DNA of 64,000 nt from DASSUW01 sp963730535 (GTDB lineage: Bacteria; Actinomycetota; Thermoleophilia; Solirubrobacterales; Solirubrobacteraceae). Both the position numbers and the translations under genes were made by a program. Shown piece after piece: positions 8,745 through 17,921 of the stretch. Under the pieces are notes generated by a model. It had not been told where the DNA came from. It searched no databases and saw only the letters and a program-made list of their open reading frames with translations. The DNA lies in contig CAVSRU010000018.1 in NCBI GenBank assembly GCA_963730535.1, positions 62,001 to 126,000 of the forward strand. The letters are read 5' to 3'. How positions within the stretch are numbered: the first letter of the stretch is position 1; the number at the start of each line of letters is the position of its first letter.

Positions 8745-9862
8745 CGCGGCACCTCGAGCGTCACCGTCGTCCCCTCGCCGACGCGCGACACGACCGCGAG
8801 CGTGCCGCCGAGCGCCCGCGCCCGCTCCTCCATCGAGGTCAGCCCGAGCCGCCGCGAGCGCAGCGCGGGGTCGGCTGGATCGAAGCCCGCGCCGTCGTCG
8901 GCCACCACCACCAGCAGGCGGCCGTCGCGCGCCTCCATGCGCAGCTCGATCCGCTCGGCGCCCGCGTGCCGGAGCGCGTTGGCCAGCGCCTCCTGGGCCA
9001 CGCGCAGGACGTCGGCCTCGGCGTCCGGCGCGCAGGCGGCGGAGCCGGCGATCCGCAGCTCGATCTCCCGCCCGTGCACCCGCCGGAGCATCTCGACCTG
9101 CTTGCGCAAGGTGGCCGCTAGTCCCTCCTGCTCCAGCGACAGCGGCCGCAGCTCGAAGATCAGCTCGCGCAGCTCGGTCAGCGCCTCCTGCGCCAGCTCG
9201 CCGAGCCGCGCGACCTGCTCTCCGGCGGCTGCGGAGTCGCGGTCGAGCAGCGTGGCCGCCGCCTCGGCTGTGAGCACGAGCCCGAACAGCTTCTGGGAGA
9301 CCGAGTCGTGCAGCTCGCGGGCCAGCCGGTTGCGCTCCTCGACGATGCTCAGCTCTCGCCCGCGCTCGGCCAGCCGCGCGTTCTCGATCGCCACCGCGGC
9401 GTGCGCGGCCAGCATCTCGATCAGCCGCTGGTCCTCGGTCGTGAAGTCCTCCGCTCCCTCGCGGTCGGTGAGGTAGAACGCGGCGATCACCTCGCCGCGG
9501 GCCACGACCGGCACGCCGAGGAACGAGCGCATCTGCGGGTGCGCGCTCGGCCACCAGCCGCGGAAGCGCGGGTCGCGCCGGATGTCCGCCGTGCGGTGCG
9601 GGTCCGGCGACTCGAGCATCGCGCCGAGCAGCCCGTGGGTGCGCGGGAGCGGGCCCATCGCCGCGATCAGCTCGTCGCTCATCCCCTCGGTGATGAACTG
9701 CGCGAACGCGCCCTGCCCGTCCGGGATGCCGAGCGCCGCGTAGCGCGCGGAGGCCAGCTCGCGCGCCGCCCGCACGAGGCGCCGCAGCACGGGCTCGACC
9801 TCGCGCTCGGCGGCGATCGCCAGCATCGCCTCGCTCATGGCCTCGAGGGCGCCGCGCTCCAT
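8741..9862 (-). CDS. GAF-domain sensor histidine kinase (NarL-type partner)
   Basis: A 373-residue soluble kinase without membrane helices. An N-terminal GAF domain (about residues 20-165, with LGVPVVARGEVIAAFYLTDR and FTTEDQRLIEMLAAHAAVAI) is followed by a HisKA_3 dimerisation helix with phospho-His in RNRLARELHDSVSQKLFGL and a C-terminal HATPase_c domain (VADDGAGFDP, LGLTSMEERA, GEGTTVTLEVP). This is the cytosolic type that senses small molecules or redox state by GAF, and it should phosphorylate the overlapping response regulator. I chose ATG 9862; upstream in-frame ATGs would run into the divergent AIM24 gene. Confidence 0.93.
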   Translation of the reverse strand: MERGALEAMSEAMLAIAAEREVEPVLRRLVRAARELASARYAALGIPDGQGAFAQFITEGMSDELIAAMGPLPRTHGLLGAMLESPDPHRTADIRRDPRFRGWWPSAHPQMRSFLGVPVVARGEVIAAFYLTDREGAEDFTTEDQRLIEMLAAHAAVAIENARLAERGRELSIVEERNRLARELHDSVSQKLFGLVLTAEAAATLLDRDSAAAGEQVARLGELAQEALTELRELIFELRPLSLEQEGLAATLRKQVEMLRRVHGREIELRIAGSAACAPDAEADVLRVAQEALANALRHAGAERIELRMEARDGRLLVVVADDGAGFDPADPALRSRRLGLTSMEERARALGGTLAVVSRVGEGTTVTLEVPR

Positions 9863-9896
9863 GTAGCCACGATACGACGGCGGTATGGTCCCCGGC

Positions 9897-10574
9897 ATGG
9901 CTGACATGGGCTCATCGCTGGACCGCTTCGCGGAGGTGGAGACCGGGGAGGCGTTCACCCCGCAGAACCCGCGGCTGCTGAAGGTGGAACTGTCCGAGAC
10001 GTCGGTGATGGCCCGCAGCGGGTCGATGGTCGCCTACCAGGGCGACGTGCGCTTCGAGCACAAGGGCGGCGGGCTCGGGAGGCTGCTCAAGAAGGCGGCG
10101 ACCGGCGAGTCGCTGCGGCTGATGGAGGCCACCGGCTCGGGCGAGCTGTTCCTCGCCAACCAGGCGATGCTGGTCCACGTCCTGCGGCTGACCAACGACG
10201 CGCTGACCGTCAACGGCGCGAACATCCTCGCGTTCGAACGGGGCATCGACTGGGACATCACGCGCGTCAAGGGCGGCACGGCTGGGATGCTGGCCGGCGG
10301 CCTCTTCAACGTCGCGCTGCACGGGACCGGCATGGTCGCCCTCGTCTCCGACGGCGAGCCGCTGCGGCTCGACGTCAGCGAGGCGCCGACGTTCGCCGAC
10401 CCGTCGGCGGCGATCGCCTGGTCGGGCTCGGTGACGACCAACCTGCGCGCCGACGTGCAGGCCAAGTCGCTGATCGGGCTCGGCTCGGGGGAGAGCTTCC
10501 AGCTCGGCTTCTCGGGCAGCGGGTGGGTGCTCGTGCAGCCCTCCGAGGGCCGCATCGTCCAGACGTCGTCGTAG
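9897..10574 (+). CDS. AIM24 family protein
   Basis: A 225-residue protein with the repeated beta-strand and glycine pattern of AIM24/DUF124 proteins (LKVELSETSVMARSGSMVAY, GESLRLMEATGSGELFLANQ, LFNVALHGTGMVALVSDGEP). Family members are trimeric beta-prisms of unclear role. ATG 9897 follows TATGGT (9884-9889) at leaderless spacing; ATG 9885 or 9906 are alternatives. The stop overlaps the GTG of the next gene by one base (TAGTG), so it is in one operon with the sugar phosphate mutase and GH65 phosphorylase. Confidence 0.85.
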   Translation: MADMGSSLDRFAEVETGEAFTPQNPRLLKVELSETSVMARSGSMVAYQGDVRFEHKGGGLGRLLKKAATGESLRLMEATGSGELFLANQAMLVHVLRLTNDALTVNGANILAFERGIDWDITRVKGGTAGMLAGGLFNVALHGTGMVALVSDGEPLRLDVSEAPTFADPSAAIAWSGSVTTNLRADVQAKSLIGLGSGESFQLGFSGSGWVLVQPSEGRIVQTSS

Positions 10575-11266
10575 TGCTGGGCCTCCCCGACGGCGTCCGC
10601 GCCGCCCTGTTCGACCTCGACGGCGTGATCACGCAGACCGCCAAGGTCCACGCGCAGGCGTGGAAGCAGATGTTCGACGAGTACCTGCGCGAGGTCTCGC
10701 AGCCGCCGTTCGCCCTCCCCGAGGACTACGAGCGCTACGTGGACGGCAAGCCGCGGCTCGACGGCGTGCGGTCGTTCCTCCAGTCGCGCGGCATCGAGCC
10801 GGACCCCGAGCTGGTGGACCGGCTCGGCACCCGCAAGAACGAGCTCGTGCTCGACCTGATCAGGACGCAGGGCGTGGAGCCGTACGAGGGCTCGGTCCGC
10901 TACGTCGACGCCGCCCGCGACGCGGGGCTGCGGCGCGCCGTCGTCTCCTCGAGCAACAACACCCGCGAGGTGCTCGAGGCGACCGGCCTGCTCGACCGCT
11001 TCGAGGCGATCATCGACGGCGTGTACGCCGAGCGCGAGGGCCTGAAGGGCAAGCCGGCGCCCGACGGCTTCCTGGCCGGCGCGCGCGCCCTCGGCGTCGA
11101 GCCGGGCGAGGCCGCGGTCTTCGAGGACGCGCTGGCGGGGGTCGAGGCGGGCCGCGCCGGCCGCTTCGGCTACGTGGTCGGCGTGGACCGCACCGACCAC
11201 GCCGACGAGCTGCGCGAGCACGGCGCCGACGTCGTCGTGCAGGACCTCTCGGAGCTCCTGGAGTGA
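10574..11266 (+). CDS. HAD-family beta-phosphoglucomutase-like hydrolase
   Basis: A 230-residue cytosolic HAD enzyme. Motif I is LFDLDGVITQT (nucleophile Asp and acid/base Asp), motif II is AVVSSSNN, and motifs III/IV are GLKGKPAPDGF and AVFEDALAGVEAG. The cap helix region KVHAQAWKQMFDEYL matches beta-phosphoglucomutases. With the overlapping GH65 phosphorylase it would convert released beta-glucose 1-phosphate to glucose 6-phosphate. The start is GTG 10574 (overlap with the AIM24 stop); the DxD motif lies close behind it, as expected. The stop overlaps the GH65 start (GTGA). Confidence 0.9.
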   Translation: MLGLPDGVRAALFDLDGVITQTAKVHAQAWKQMFDEYLREVSQPPFALPEDYERYVDGKPRLDGVRSFLQSRGIEPDPELVDRLGTRKNELVLDLIRTQGVEPYEGSVRYVDAARDAGLRRAVVSSSNNTREVLEATGLLDRFEAIIDGVYAEREGLKGKPAPDGFLAGARALGVEPGEAAVFEDALAGVEAGRAGRFGYVVGVDRTDHADELREHGADVVVQDLSELLE

Positions 11267-13617
11267 TCGGCGAGGACGTCTTCGCGGTCCAGCCGTGGGC
11301 GGTCCACGAGCGCGAGCTGGACCTCGACCTGCTCCCGCAGACCGAGTCGATCCTCGCGCTCTCCAACGGCCATATCGGCCTGCGCGCGAACCTCGACGAG
11401 GGAGAGCCGACCGGCACGCCGGGCACGTACCTGAACGCGTTCTACGAGACGCGGCCCCTGCCCCACGCCGAAGACGCCTACGGCAATCCGGAGGACGCGC
11501 AGACGCTGCTCAACGTCACCAACGGGAAGATCATCCGCCTGCTCGTCGACGACGAGCCGTTCGACATCCGCTATGGCGAGCTGGTGCGCCACGAGCGCGT
11601 GCTGGACTTCCGCGAGGGCGTGCTCACGCGCGAGGTCGAATGGATCTCGCCCGCCGGCCAGGGGATCCGCCTGCGCTCCACCCGCCTCGTCTCGTTCGTG
11701 CAGCGCGCGATCGCCGCGATCCGCTACGAGGTGGAGCCGATCGACGCCGACGCCCGGATCGTCGTGCAGTCCGAGCTGGTCGCCAACGAGCCGCTCCCCG
11801 AGGCGACCAAGGACCCGCGCATGGCCGCCGTGCTCGAGAACGCACTCGTGCCGATGCAGCACGGCCACCACGGCCTGCGAGCCGGCCTCGTGCACCGGAC
11901 GCGCAGGAGCGGACTGCTGATGGCGGCGGGCATGGACCACGTCGTCGACGGCCCGGAGGGGACGGTCACCGACTGCGAGAGCGAGGCCGACCTCGCGCGC
12001 ATGACGGTCACCACCGAGCTCAGCCCCGGCCAGCGGCTGGGCCTCGTCAAGCTGCTCGCGTACGGGTGGTCGAGCCGGCGCACGCTCCCGTCCGTTCGCG
12101 ACCAGGTCGAGGCCGCCCTGTCGGCCGCCAAGCGCACCGGATGGGACGGCCTGCGCGCGTCCCAGCGCAAGTACCTCGACGACGTCTGGGACCGCGCCGA
12201 CGTGGAGCTCGAGGGCGACGCCTCGCTCCAGCAGGCGGTGCGCTTCTCGTTCTTCCACGTCCTCCAGGCCGCCGCCCGCGCCGAGAACCGGGCGATCCCG
12301 GCCAAGGGGCTCACCGGCCGCGGCTACGACGGGCACAGCTTCTGGGACATGGACACATTCACGGTGCCGGTGCTTACCTACACCGTTCCCGACGCGGCCG
12401 CCGACGCGCTGCGCTGGCGCCATTCGACGATCGACCTGGCGGAGGCGCGCGCCCACGAGCTGAGGCTCCAGGGCGCTGCGTTCCCATGGCGCACGATCCG
12501 CGGGCAGGAATGCTCGGGCTACTGGCCCGCAGGGAGCGCGGCCATCCACATCAATGCCGACATCGCGGACGCGGTGCGGCGCTACCTGGCCGCTACCGAG
12601 GACGAGGCCTTCGAGGAGGGGCCGGCGCTCGACATCCTGGTCGGTACGGCACGGCTGTGGCGCTCGGTCGGCCACCACGACGCCCGCGGCGGCTTCCGGA
12701 TCGACGGCGTGACCGGGCCCGACGAGTACCACGCGCTGAGTGACAACAACGTCTACACGAACCTGATGGCCGCGCGGAACCTACGCACAGCCGCCGAGCT
12801 CGCGGTCCGGCACCCCCAGCGCTCGGCCGAGCTGGGTGTCGACGAGGAGGAGATCGCCAGCTGGCGAGACGCCGCGCACGCGGTGGTGATCCCCTACGAC
12901 GAGGAGATGCGCATCACCTCGCAGGCCGAGTCGTTCACCCGCTACCGGCACTGGCCGTTCGACGAGACGCCGGCCGACGAGTATCCGCTGCTCCTGCACT
13001 ACCCCTACTTCCTCCTCTACACCTCTCAGGTGATCAAGCAGGCCGACCTCGTGCTCGCCCTGTGGCTGTGCGGCGACCAGTTCGACGCCGAGCAGAAGGC
13101 GCGCGACTTCGACTACTACGAGCGCATCACGGTCCGCGACTCGTCCCTCTCGGCGTGCATCCAGGGGATCGTGGCCGCCGAGGTGGGCCATCTCGGCCTC
13201 GCGTTCGACTACTTCACGGAGACGTCGTTCATCGACCTCCGCGACCTCGCGCTCAACACGAAGGACGGCGTGCACCTCGCGGCCCTGTCGGGCAGCTGGC
13301 TGGTGGCGGTGGCCGGCTTCGGCGGGATGCGCGACCACGGAGAGACACTCTCCTTCGCGCCGCGCCTGCCCCACCCCCTGACCCGGCTCGCGTTCCGGCT
13401 GACCTACCGCGGGCGGCGGCTACGCGTCGAGGTCAACGGTGGCGGCGCGCGCTACGAGCTCCTCCAGGGCGAGCCGCTCGACCTGCTCCACCACGGCGAG
13501 CCCTTCACGCTCAGCGCCGACGAGCGGCAGGAGCTCCCCGTGCCGCCGATACCACCCCGTCCGGCGCCGCCACAGCCCGCCACGCGCCAGCCGCTCTGCA
13601 GTCACGAGGAGGTGTAG
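11263..13617 (+). CDS. Glycoside hydrolase family 65 disaccharide phosphorylase (trehalose/maltose/kojibiose phosphorylase type)
   Basis: A 784-residue cytosolic enzyme, normal for GH65. The N-terminal beta-sandwich begins with FAVQPWAVHERELDLD and ALSNGHIGLRANLDEG, followed by the (alpha/alpha)6 barrel with RGYDGHSFWDMDTFTVPVLT, FPWRTIRGQECSGYWPAGSA and the general acid Glu488 in DGVTGPDEYHALSDNN. The C-terminal part carries KQADLVLALWLCG, DSSLSACIQGIVAAEVG and the small beta domain. These enzymes split alpha-glucosides with phosphate to give beta-glucose 1-phosphate. The exact disaccharide cannot be read from sequence; trehalose or kojibiose is plausible. GTG 11263 overlaps the upstream stop; the 3' end overlaps convergent hypF by 16 bases. 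Confidence 0.92.
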   Translation: MIGEDVFAVQPWAVHERELDLDLLPQTESILALSNGHIGLRANLDEGEPTGTPGTYLNAFYETRPLPHAEDAYGNPEDAQTLLNVTNGKIIRLLVDDEPFDIRYGELVRHERVLDFREGVLTREVEWISPAGQGIRLRSTRLVSFVQRAIAAIRYEVEPIDADARIVVQSELVANEPLPEATKDPRMAAVLENALVPMQHGHHGLRAGLVHRTRRSGLLMAAGMDHVVDGPEGTVTDCESEADLARMTVTTELSPGQRLGLVKLLAYGWSSRRTLPSVRDQVEAALSAAKRTGWDGLRASQRKYLDDVWDRADVELEGDASLQQAVRFSFFHVLQAAARAENRAIPAKGLTGRGYDGHSFWDMDTFTVPVLTYTVPDAAADALRWRHSTIDLAEARAHELRLQGAAFPWRTIRGQECSGYWPAGSAAIHINADIADAVRRYLAATEDEAFEEGPALDILVGTARLWRSVGHHDARGGFRIDGVTGPDEYHALSDNNVYTNLMAARNLRTAAELAVRHPQRSAELGVDEEEIASWRDAAHAVVIPYDEEMRITSQAESFTRYRHWPFDETPADEYPLLLHYPYFLLYTSQVIKQADLVLALWLCGDQFDAEQKARDFDYYERITVRDSSLSACIQGIVAAEVGHLGLAFDYFTETSFIDLRDLALNTKDGVHLAALSGSWLVAVAGFGGMRDHGETLSFAPRLPHPLTRLAFRLTYRGRRLRVEVNGGGARYELLQGEPLDLLHHGEPFTLSADERQELPVPPIPPRPAPPQPATRQPLCSHEEV

Positions 13618-15818
13618 GCGGCGATCGCCGCCTGCCCGAAGGCGATGCCGCCGTCGTTGGGCGGTAGGCGCTCGGGGACGAGCACGCGCAGGCCGGCGGC
13701 GGCCAGCCGCTCGGAGGTGCGCTCGAGCAGGCGGCGGTTCTGGAACGAGCCGCCGGCGAGCACCACGGCGTCGACGCCGCGGTCGGCGGCGAGGTCGGCG
13801 CACGCGCGAGCGGTCGCGTCGGCGAGCCCGTGGTGGAAGCGCGTCGCGATCACCCCGGTCGGCACCCCACGAGCGACGTCGCGGTCGACGGCGAGGATCG
13901 CGTCGCGCGGGTCGAGCACGCCGGCCACCGGCTCGAGCGGGTAGGCACCCCGCTCGGTGCCGTCGCAGGCGGCCTCGAGCTCCATCGCCGCCTGCCCCTC
14001 GTAGGAGACCTCGAGCCGCAGCCCGCAGAGCGCGGCGACCGCGTCGAACAGGCGGCCGACCGATGTCGTGACCGGCGACGCCGTGCCGGTCTCCGCCATC
14101 CGCGCCACCGTCCGCCAGCGATCCGGATCGACGCCGCGCAGCGGCCGCGCGTCGCCGCCCGCCACCGCCCGCCAGGCGCACGCCATCCGCCACGGCTCGC
14201 TCGCCGCGCGGTCGCCGCCGGGCAGCGGGACGGGCCACAGGTGGCCGGCACGCTCGAAGCCCCGCAGGCCGCCGAAGAGGATTTCGCCGCCCCACACCGT
14301 GCCGTCGGTTCCGAGGCCCGTGCCGTCGAAGATCGCGCCCACGGCGGGCCCGGTCTCGCCGTGCTCAGCCAGGCATGCGGCGAGGTGGGCGTGGTGGTGC
14401 TGCACGGCCACGTGCTCGACGCCCTCGCGGGCGAGCGCGTAGGTGGTCGAGAGGTAGTCCGGGTGCAGGTCGTGCACCACGACCTCGGGCGCGACCGCGA
14501 ACAGCCTCTCGAAGTGCGCCACGCCCTCGGAGAAGGAGCCGAGCGTCTCCACGTTCTTGAGGTCGCCGATGTGGTGGGACACCCAGGCGCGCCGGCCCCG
14601 GGCAACGCAGAACGCGCTCTTGAGCTCGGCGCCGCACGCGAGCACGTGGCGGGCGGCGGGCACCGGCAGCGCGAGCACGCTCGGCACCGCGCCGCGCGAG
14701 CGCCGCAGCGGGAGCGGCCGCCCGCGCGCGACCCGCAGCACCGAGTCGTCGGTCCGCGTCTCGATCGGGCGATCGTGGCCCAGCACCACGTCCGCGATGC
14801 CACCCAGGCGCTCGCGCGCGTCGTCGTCCCGGTAGGCGATCGGCTCGTCGGACACGTTGCCGCTCGTCATCACCAGCGGCTCGCCCACGCCCGCCAGCAG
14901 CAGGTGGTGGAGCGGGCTGTAGGGGAGCATCACCCCGAGCTCGGCGGAGCGCGGGGCGACCGCATCGGCGACTCTGGCGTCACGCCGCCGCGGGGCGAGC
15001 ACGATCGGCCGGTCGCGGCCGCGCAGCAGCGCCGTCTCGACCGGCCCCAGCGCCACCAGCCGCCCGGCGGCGTCGAGGTCCGGCGCCATCAGCGCGAAGG
15101 GCTTCTCCTCGCGGTGCTTGCGCGCGCGCAGGCTCGCGACCGCCCGCTCGTCGGACGCCACGCAGGCGAGGTGGAACCCGCCGATCCCCTTGACGGCGAC
15201 GATCGCGCCGCCGGCGAGCGCATCCACCACCTCGTCGAGCTCGTGGTCGAGCCGCGGCCCGCAGTCGGGACACGCGTTGGGCTGGGCGTGGAAGCGGCGG
15301 TCGGCGGGATCGTGGTACTCGGCGGCGCAGCGCCCGCACATCGCGAAGCCCGCCATCGTCGTCAGCGGGCGGTCGTACGGCACGCCCCGCACGATCGTGA
15401 AGCGCGGGCCGCAGTCGGTGCAGTTGATGAACGGGTAGCGGTGGCGGCGGTCGCCGGGGTCCAGCAGCTCGCGCAGGCACGCCTCGCAGGTCGCCGCGTC
15501 CGGCGACACGAGCGCGTCGGCGGTCGCGCCCGTCGCGCTCGAGACGATCGCGAATCCGGCCTCTCCCCGGGCCGGCACGATCTCGGGGACGACTGCGTCG
15601 ATCACCGCCATCGGCGGCGCCTCGGCCGGCAGGCGGACGAGCAGCGCCTCGACGGCCTCCGGTGCTCCCTCTGCCTCGATCACGACCCCGCGCTCGTCGT
15701 TGCGCACGTAGCCCGTGACGCCGAGCTCGGTCGCCAGGCGATGGACATAGGGCCGGAAGCCGACTCCCTGCACCACCCCCTCGACCCGCACCCGCACGCG
15801 GCGGAGCGTGACGTTCAC
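13602..15818 (-). CDS. hypF: Carbamoyltransferase HypF, [NiFe]-hydrogenase maturation
   Basis: A 738-residue enzyme that turns carbamoyl phosphate into the thiocarboxamide on HypE, the source of the CN ligands of the NiFe site. Domains in order: acylphosphatase (VEGVVQGVGFRPYVHRLA), two zinc fingers (CEACLRELLDP, NCTDCGPRF, CGRCAAEY, CPDCGPRL), a YrdC-like domain (VAVKGIGGFHLACVA, LPYSPLHHLLL, MTSGNVSDEPI) and the Kae1-like carbamoyltransferase (VQHHHAHLAACLAEHG, DGTGLGTDGTVWGGE, VVLAGGSFQN). GTG 15818 overlaps the preceding gene by 4 bases. It is the last gene of the hydrogenase operon. Confidence 0.97.
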   Translation of the reverse strand: MNVTLRRVRVRVEGVVQGVGFRPYVHRLATELGVTGYVRNDERGVVIEAEGAPEAVEALLVRLPAEAPPMAVIDAVVPEIVPARGEAGFAIVSSATGATADALVSPDAATCEACLRELLDPGDRRHRYPFINCTDCGPRFTIVRGVPYDRPLTTMAGFAMCGRCAAEYHDPADRRFHAQPNACPDCGPRLDHELDEVVDALAGGAIVAVKGIGGFHLACVASDERAVASLRARKHREEKPFALMAPDLDAAGRLVALGPVETALLRGRDRPIVLAPRRRDARVADAVAPRSAELGVMLPYSPLHHLLLAGVGEPLVMTSGNVSDEPIAYRDDDARERLGGIADVVLGHDRPIETRTDDSVLRVARGRPLPLRRSRGAVPSVLALPVPAARHVLACGAELKSAFCVARGRRAWVSHHIGDLKNVETLGSFSEGVAHFERLFAVAPEVVVHDLHPDYLSTTYALAREGVEHVAVQHHHAHLAACLAEHGETGPAVGAIFDGTGLGTDGTVWGGEILFGGLRGFERAGHLWPVPLPGGDRAASEPWRMACAWRAVAGGDARPLRGVDPDRWRTVARMAETGTASPVTTSVGRLFDAVAALCGLRLEVSYEGQAAMELEAACDGTERGAYPLEPVAGVLDPRDAILAVDRDVARGVPTGVIATRFHHGLADATARACADLAADRGVDAVVLAGGSFQNRRLLERTSERLAAAGLRVLVPERLPPNDGGIAFGQAAIAAYTSS

Positions 15819-16213
15819 TCCCGCGGGCGCGCGCGGAGCTCGGTGAGCACGAGCCCGAAGAGCACGTGGTCGGCGATGAAGACGGCGCGCTCGTTGCCCT
15901 TGGGCCAGTTGCGCTCGATCCCGAGCAGCGGCGCCACCGCCGCGTCGAAGCCGATCCACACGAGCACCCCGTACACCGGGCCCGACCACGGCTTCATGCG
16001 CACCGCCTCCGGAAGCAGTCCGTACACCGCGCCGAACGCCGCACCCATCGCCCAGTGGACGAGCTCGACGATGGTCCCCGACCTGCGGCCCGTCTTCTTG
16101 CGGGCGAGCCGCCGCGGAGGATCCTCGCTGATCAACCCGGCGTGCTTGGCGAACACGCGCACGCCGGTCATGGCCATCGCCCCCACGACACCGCGGAACA
16201 TGGCGTGGATCAT
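15815..16213 (-). CDS. Small membrane protein in the hydrogenase operon (DUF1440/YagU-like)
   Basis: A 132-residue protein with about three hydrophobic helices (MIHAMFRGVVGAMAMTGVRV; IVELVHWAMGAAFGAVYGLL; VYGVLVWIGFDAAVAPLLG) and a C-terminal one (FIADHVLFGLVLTELR). The layout resembles DUF1440/YagU inner-membrane proteins; I cannot name it with certainty. ATG 16213 overlaps the SIS gene stop by 4 bases, and its own stop overlaps hypF by 4 bases, so it is locked into the hydrogenase operon. It might help membrane attachment of the hydrogenase, but that is only guilt by association. Confidence 0.75.
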   Translation of the reverse strand: MIHAMFRGVVGAMAMTGVRVFAKHAGLISEDPPRRLARKKTGRRSGTIVELVHWAMGAAFGAVYGLLPEAVRMKPWSGPVYGVLVWIGFDAAVAPLLGIERNWPKGNERAVFIADHVLFGLVLTELRARPRE

Positions 16214-17241
16214 CCGATCACCTCGCACAGGACGTGGTAGGCGCTGGCCTGCGCCTCCTGGATTCGGGGGATGTGCTGCGAGCGAGTGATCACCACGTGG
16301 TCGGCCAGACGCTCGGCCGCGATCCGGCCGCCGTCGTAGCCGACCAGCGCGATCGTGACCAGACCCCGGCGGCGGGCCTCCGCGAGCGCCGCGATCACGT
16401 TCGCCGAGCCGCCGCTGGTCGACAGCGCGACCAGCACATCGCCGGCTCGCCCATACGCGATCACCTGCCGCGCGAAGATCGCCTCGACGCCTACGTCGTT
16501 GGCGATGGCACTCAGGATCGCCGGATCGGCCGTCAGGTCGATCGCCGCGCGGCCGCCGCGCTCGAGATCGGCCACGAGATCCGTCGCGTCGGTCGCCGAG
16601 CCACCGTTGCCGAGGGCGAGCACGCGGCCGGCTCGGCGCAGCGCCTCCGCGGCGGCCAGCAGCGTTTCGCGGTTCTCGGTCAGCGTCTGCGTCCGCAGCT
16701 CCCCGATCTCCTCGGCCTTCATGAGGATCGATCGCCGCACGTCCTCCACCACCGCCTCATGGTCGGTCTCCTTCTCGCCGAGGAACGGGTAGAGGAAGCT
16801 GGCCGCGCCCGTGTCGTGCACGGTCCGCTCGCTGTGCTCGAGGAAGACGTGCACGAGCTCCCACAGCACGTGATACGCCGTCTCGACCAGCTCCTGGCGG
16901 ATGAAGGGGTCGTCCACCGGCGGGTCGAGGTCGATGGACAACGCCGGCGTGTCGGGCACCTCGACGCCGAATGCGATGACCATGTCATCGGGCTCGGCGA
17001 GCAGCTCGAGCTGACGAGCGGTGACGGCGAGCGCCGGCAGCGCCCGCTTGCCGACGATCACGGGATGCACGAACTCCACCGCCACATGCCGGGCGTCGGA
17101 GACGTCCCCGATGGCCAGCAGCCGGCCGCCGCGCGCGAAGCGCTGGGCCATCTCCCCGCACAGCCGCGCGAGCCGCTCGGCCTCGGCGGCGAACCACGCG
17201 GCATTCGCCTCGCGGCGCCGGTCGACGGCGACCGCCTCCAT
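16210..17241 (-). CDS. SIS-domain protein (GmhA-like) in the hydrogenase operon
   Basis: A 343-residue cytosolic protein with two SIS-like halves. The first (about residues 20-120, ARGGRLLAIGDVSDARHVAV) lacks the classic Ser-rich motif. The second (about 185-340) reads LALGNGGSATDATDLVADLE, LSTSGGSANVIAALAEARRR and QHIPRIQEAQASAYHVLCEV, as in phosphoheptose isomerase GmhA. SIS proteins bind or isomerise phosphosugars. It lies between hypB (TGATG, 1-base overlap) and the membrane protein (4-base overlap). Similar SIS genes are, from memory, common in actinobacterial hydrogenase loci; their role there is unknown. Confidence 0.85.
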   Translation of the reverse strand: MEAVAVDRRREANAAWFAAEAERLARLCGEMAQRFARGGRLLAIGDVSDARHVAVEFVHPVIVGKRALPALAVTARQLELLAEPDDMVIAFGVEVPDTPALSIDLDPPVDDPFIRQELVETAYHVLWELVHVFLEHSERTVHDTGAASFLYPFLGEKETDHEAVVEDVRRSILMKAEEIGELRTQTLTENRETLLAAAEALRRAGRVLALGNGGSATDATDLVADLERGGRAAIDLTADPAILSAIANDVGVEAIFARQVIAYGRAGDVLVALSTSGGSANVIAALAEARRRGLVTIALVGYDGGRIAAERLADHVVITRSQHIPRIQEAQASAYHVLCEVIG

Positions 17242-17921
17242 CAGGCGGGCACCTCCCGCCGGGCGGCGAGCTCGAGCAGCCAGTCGCGCCAGGCGTCGAC
17301 CCCCTCGCCGGTGCGCGCGCTGACCAGCATGCGCGGCACGCCGGGGTTCACCGCGTCGAGGTTGTGCTCGAACTGCTCGAGGTCGAAGTCGAGGTGCGGC
17401 AGCAGGTCGATCTTGTTGACGAGCACGAGCTCGGCGGTGCGGAACATGAGCGGGTACTTGAGCGGCTTGTCCTCGCCCTCCGTGACCGAGCAGACCATCG
17501 CCCGCGCGTCCTCCCCGACGCGGAACTCGGCCGGGCAGACGAGGTTGCCGACGTTCTCGATCACCAGGAGGTCGAGCTCGCCGAGCGGCAGCGAGCCGAG
17601 CGCGGAGCGGACCATGTTGGCGTCCAGATGGCACTCGCCGCCGAACCCGGGATCGGTGTTGAGCTGGGTCACCGGCACGTGCAGGCTCGCGAGCCGGTCG
17701 GCGTCGTAGCTGCCCTGCACGTCTCCCTCAAGTACGCCGGCCCGCACGCCGTCGAGATCGCCGAGCACCCGCTCGAGCAGCGACGTCTTGCCGGACCCGG
17801 GCGCGCTCATGAGGTTGAGCACGCGCACGCCGGCGCGGTCGAAGTCGTCCCGGTTCGCGCGCGCGATCGTGTTGTTGGCGTCGAGCGCGTCCTCGACGAC
17901 CCTGACCTTCACGCGGTGCAT
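17241..17921 (-). CDS. hypB: Hydrogenase nickel-incorporation GTPase HypB
   Basis: A 226-residue GTPase that delivers nickel to the hydrogenase large subunit together with HypA. The P-loop is SAPGSGKTS (about residue 39), followed by EGDVQGSYDADRL, the metal-binding GGECHLDANMV, ENVGNLVCPAEF and the G4 motif LVNKIDLLPHL. It lacks the His-rich N-terminal nickel store of some HypB proteins. The ATG at 17921 gives MHRVKVRVVEDALDANN; the 5' end overlaps hypA by 13 bases and the 3' end touches the SIS gene. Confidence 0.97.
   Translation of the reverse strand: MHRVKVRVVEDALDANNTIARANRDDFDRAGVRVLNLMSAPGSGKTSLLERVLGDLDGVRAGVLEGDVQGSYDADRLASLHVPVTQLNTDPGFGGECHLDANMVRSALGSLPLGELDLLVIENVGNLVCPAEFRVGEDARAMVCSVTEGEDKPLKYPLMFRTAELVLVNKIDLLPHLDFDLEQFEHNLDAVNPGVPRMLVSARTGEGVDAWRDWLLELAARREVPA

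Noticed and set aside
13830..16289. 819-codon plus-strand open frame opposite hypF
   Set aside because: Shadow frame of hypF and its neighbour; the composition is Arg/His/Gly-rich and no domain is recognisable.
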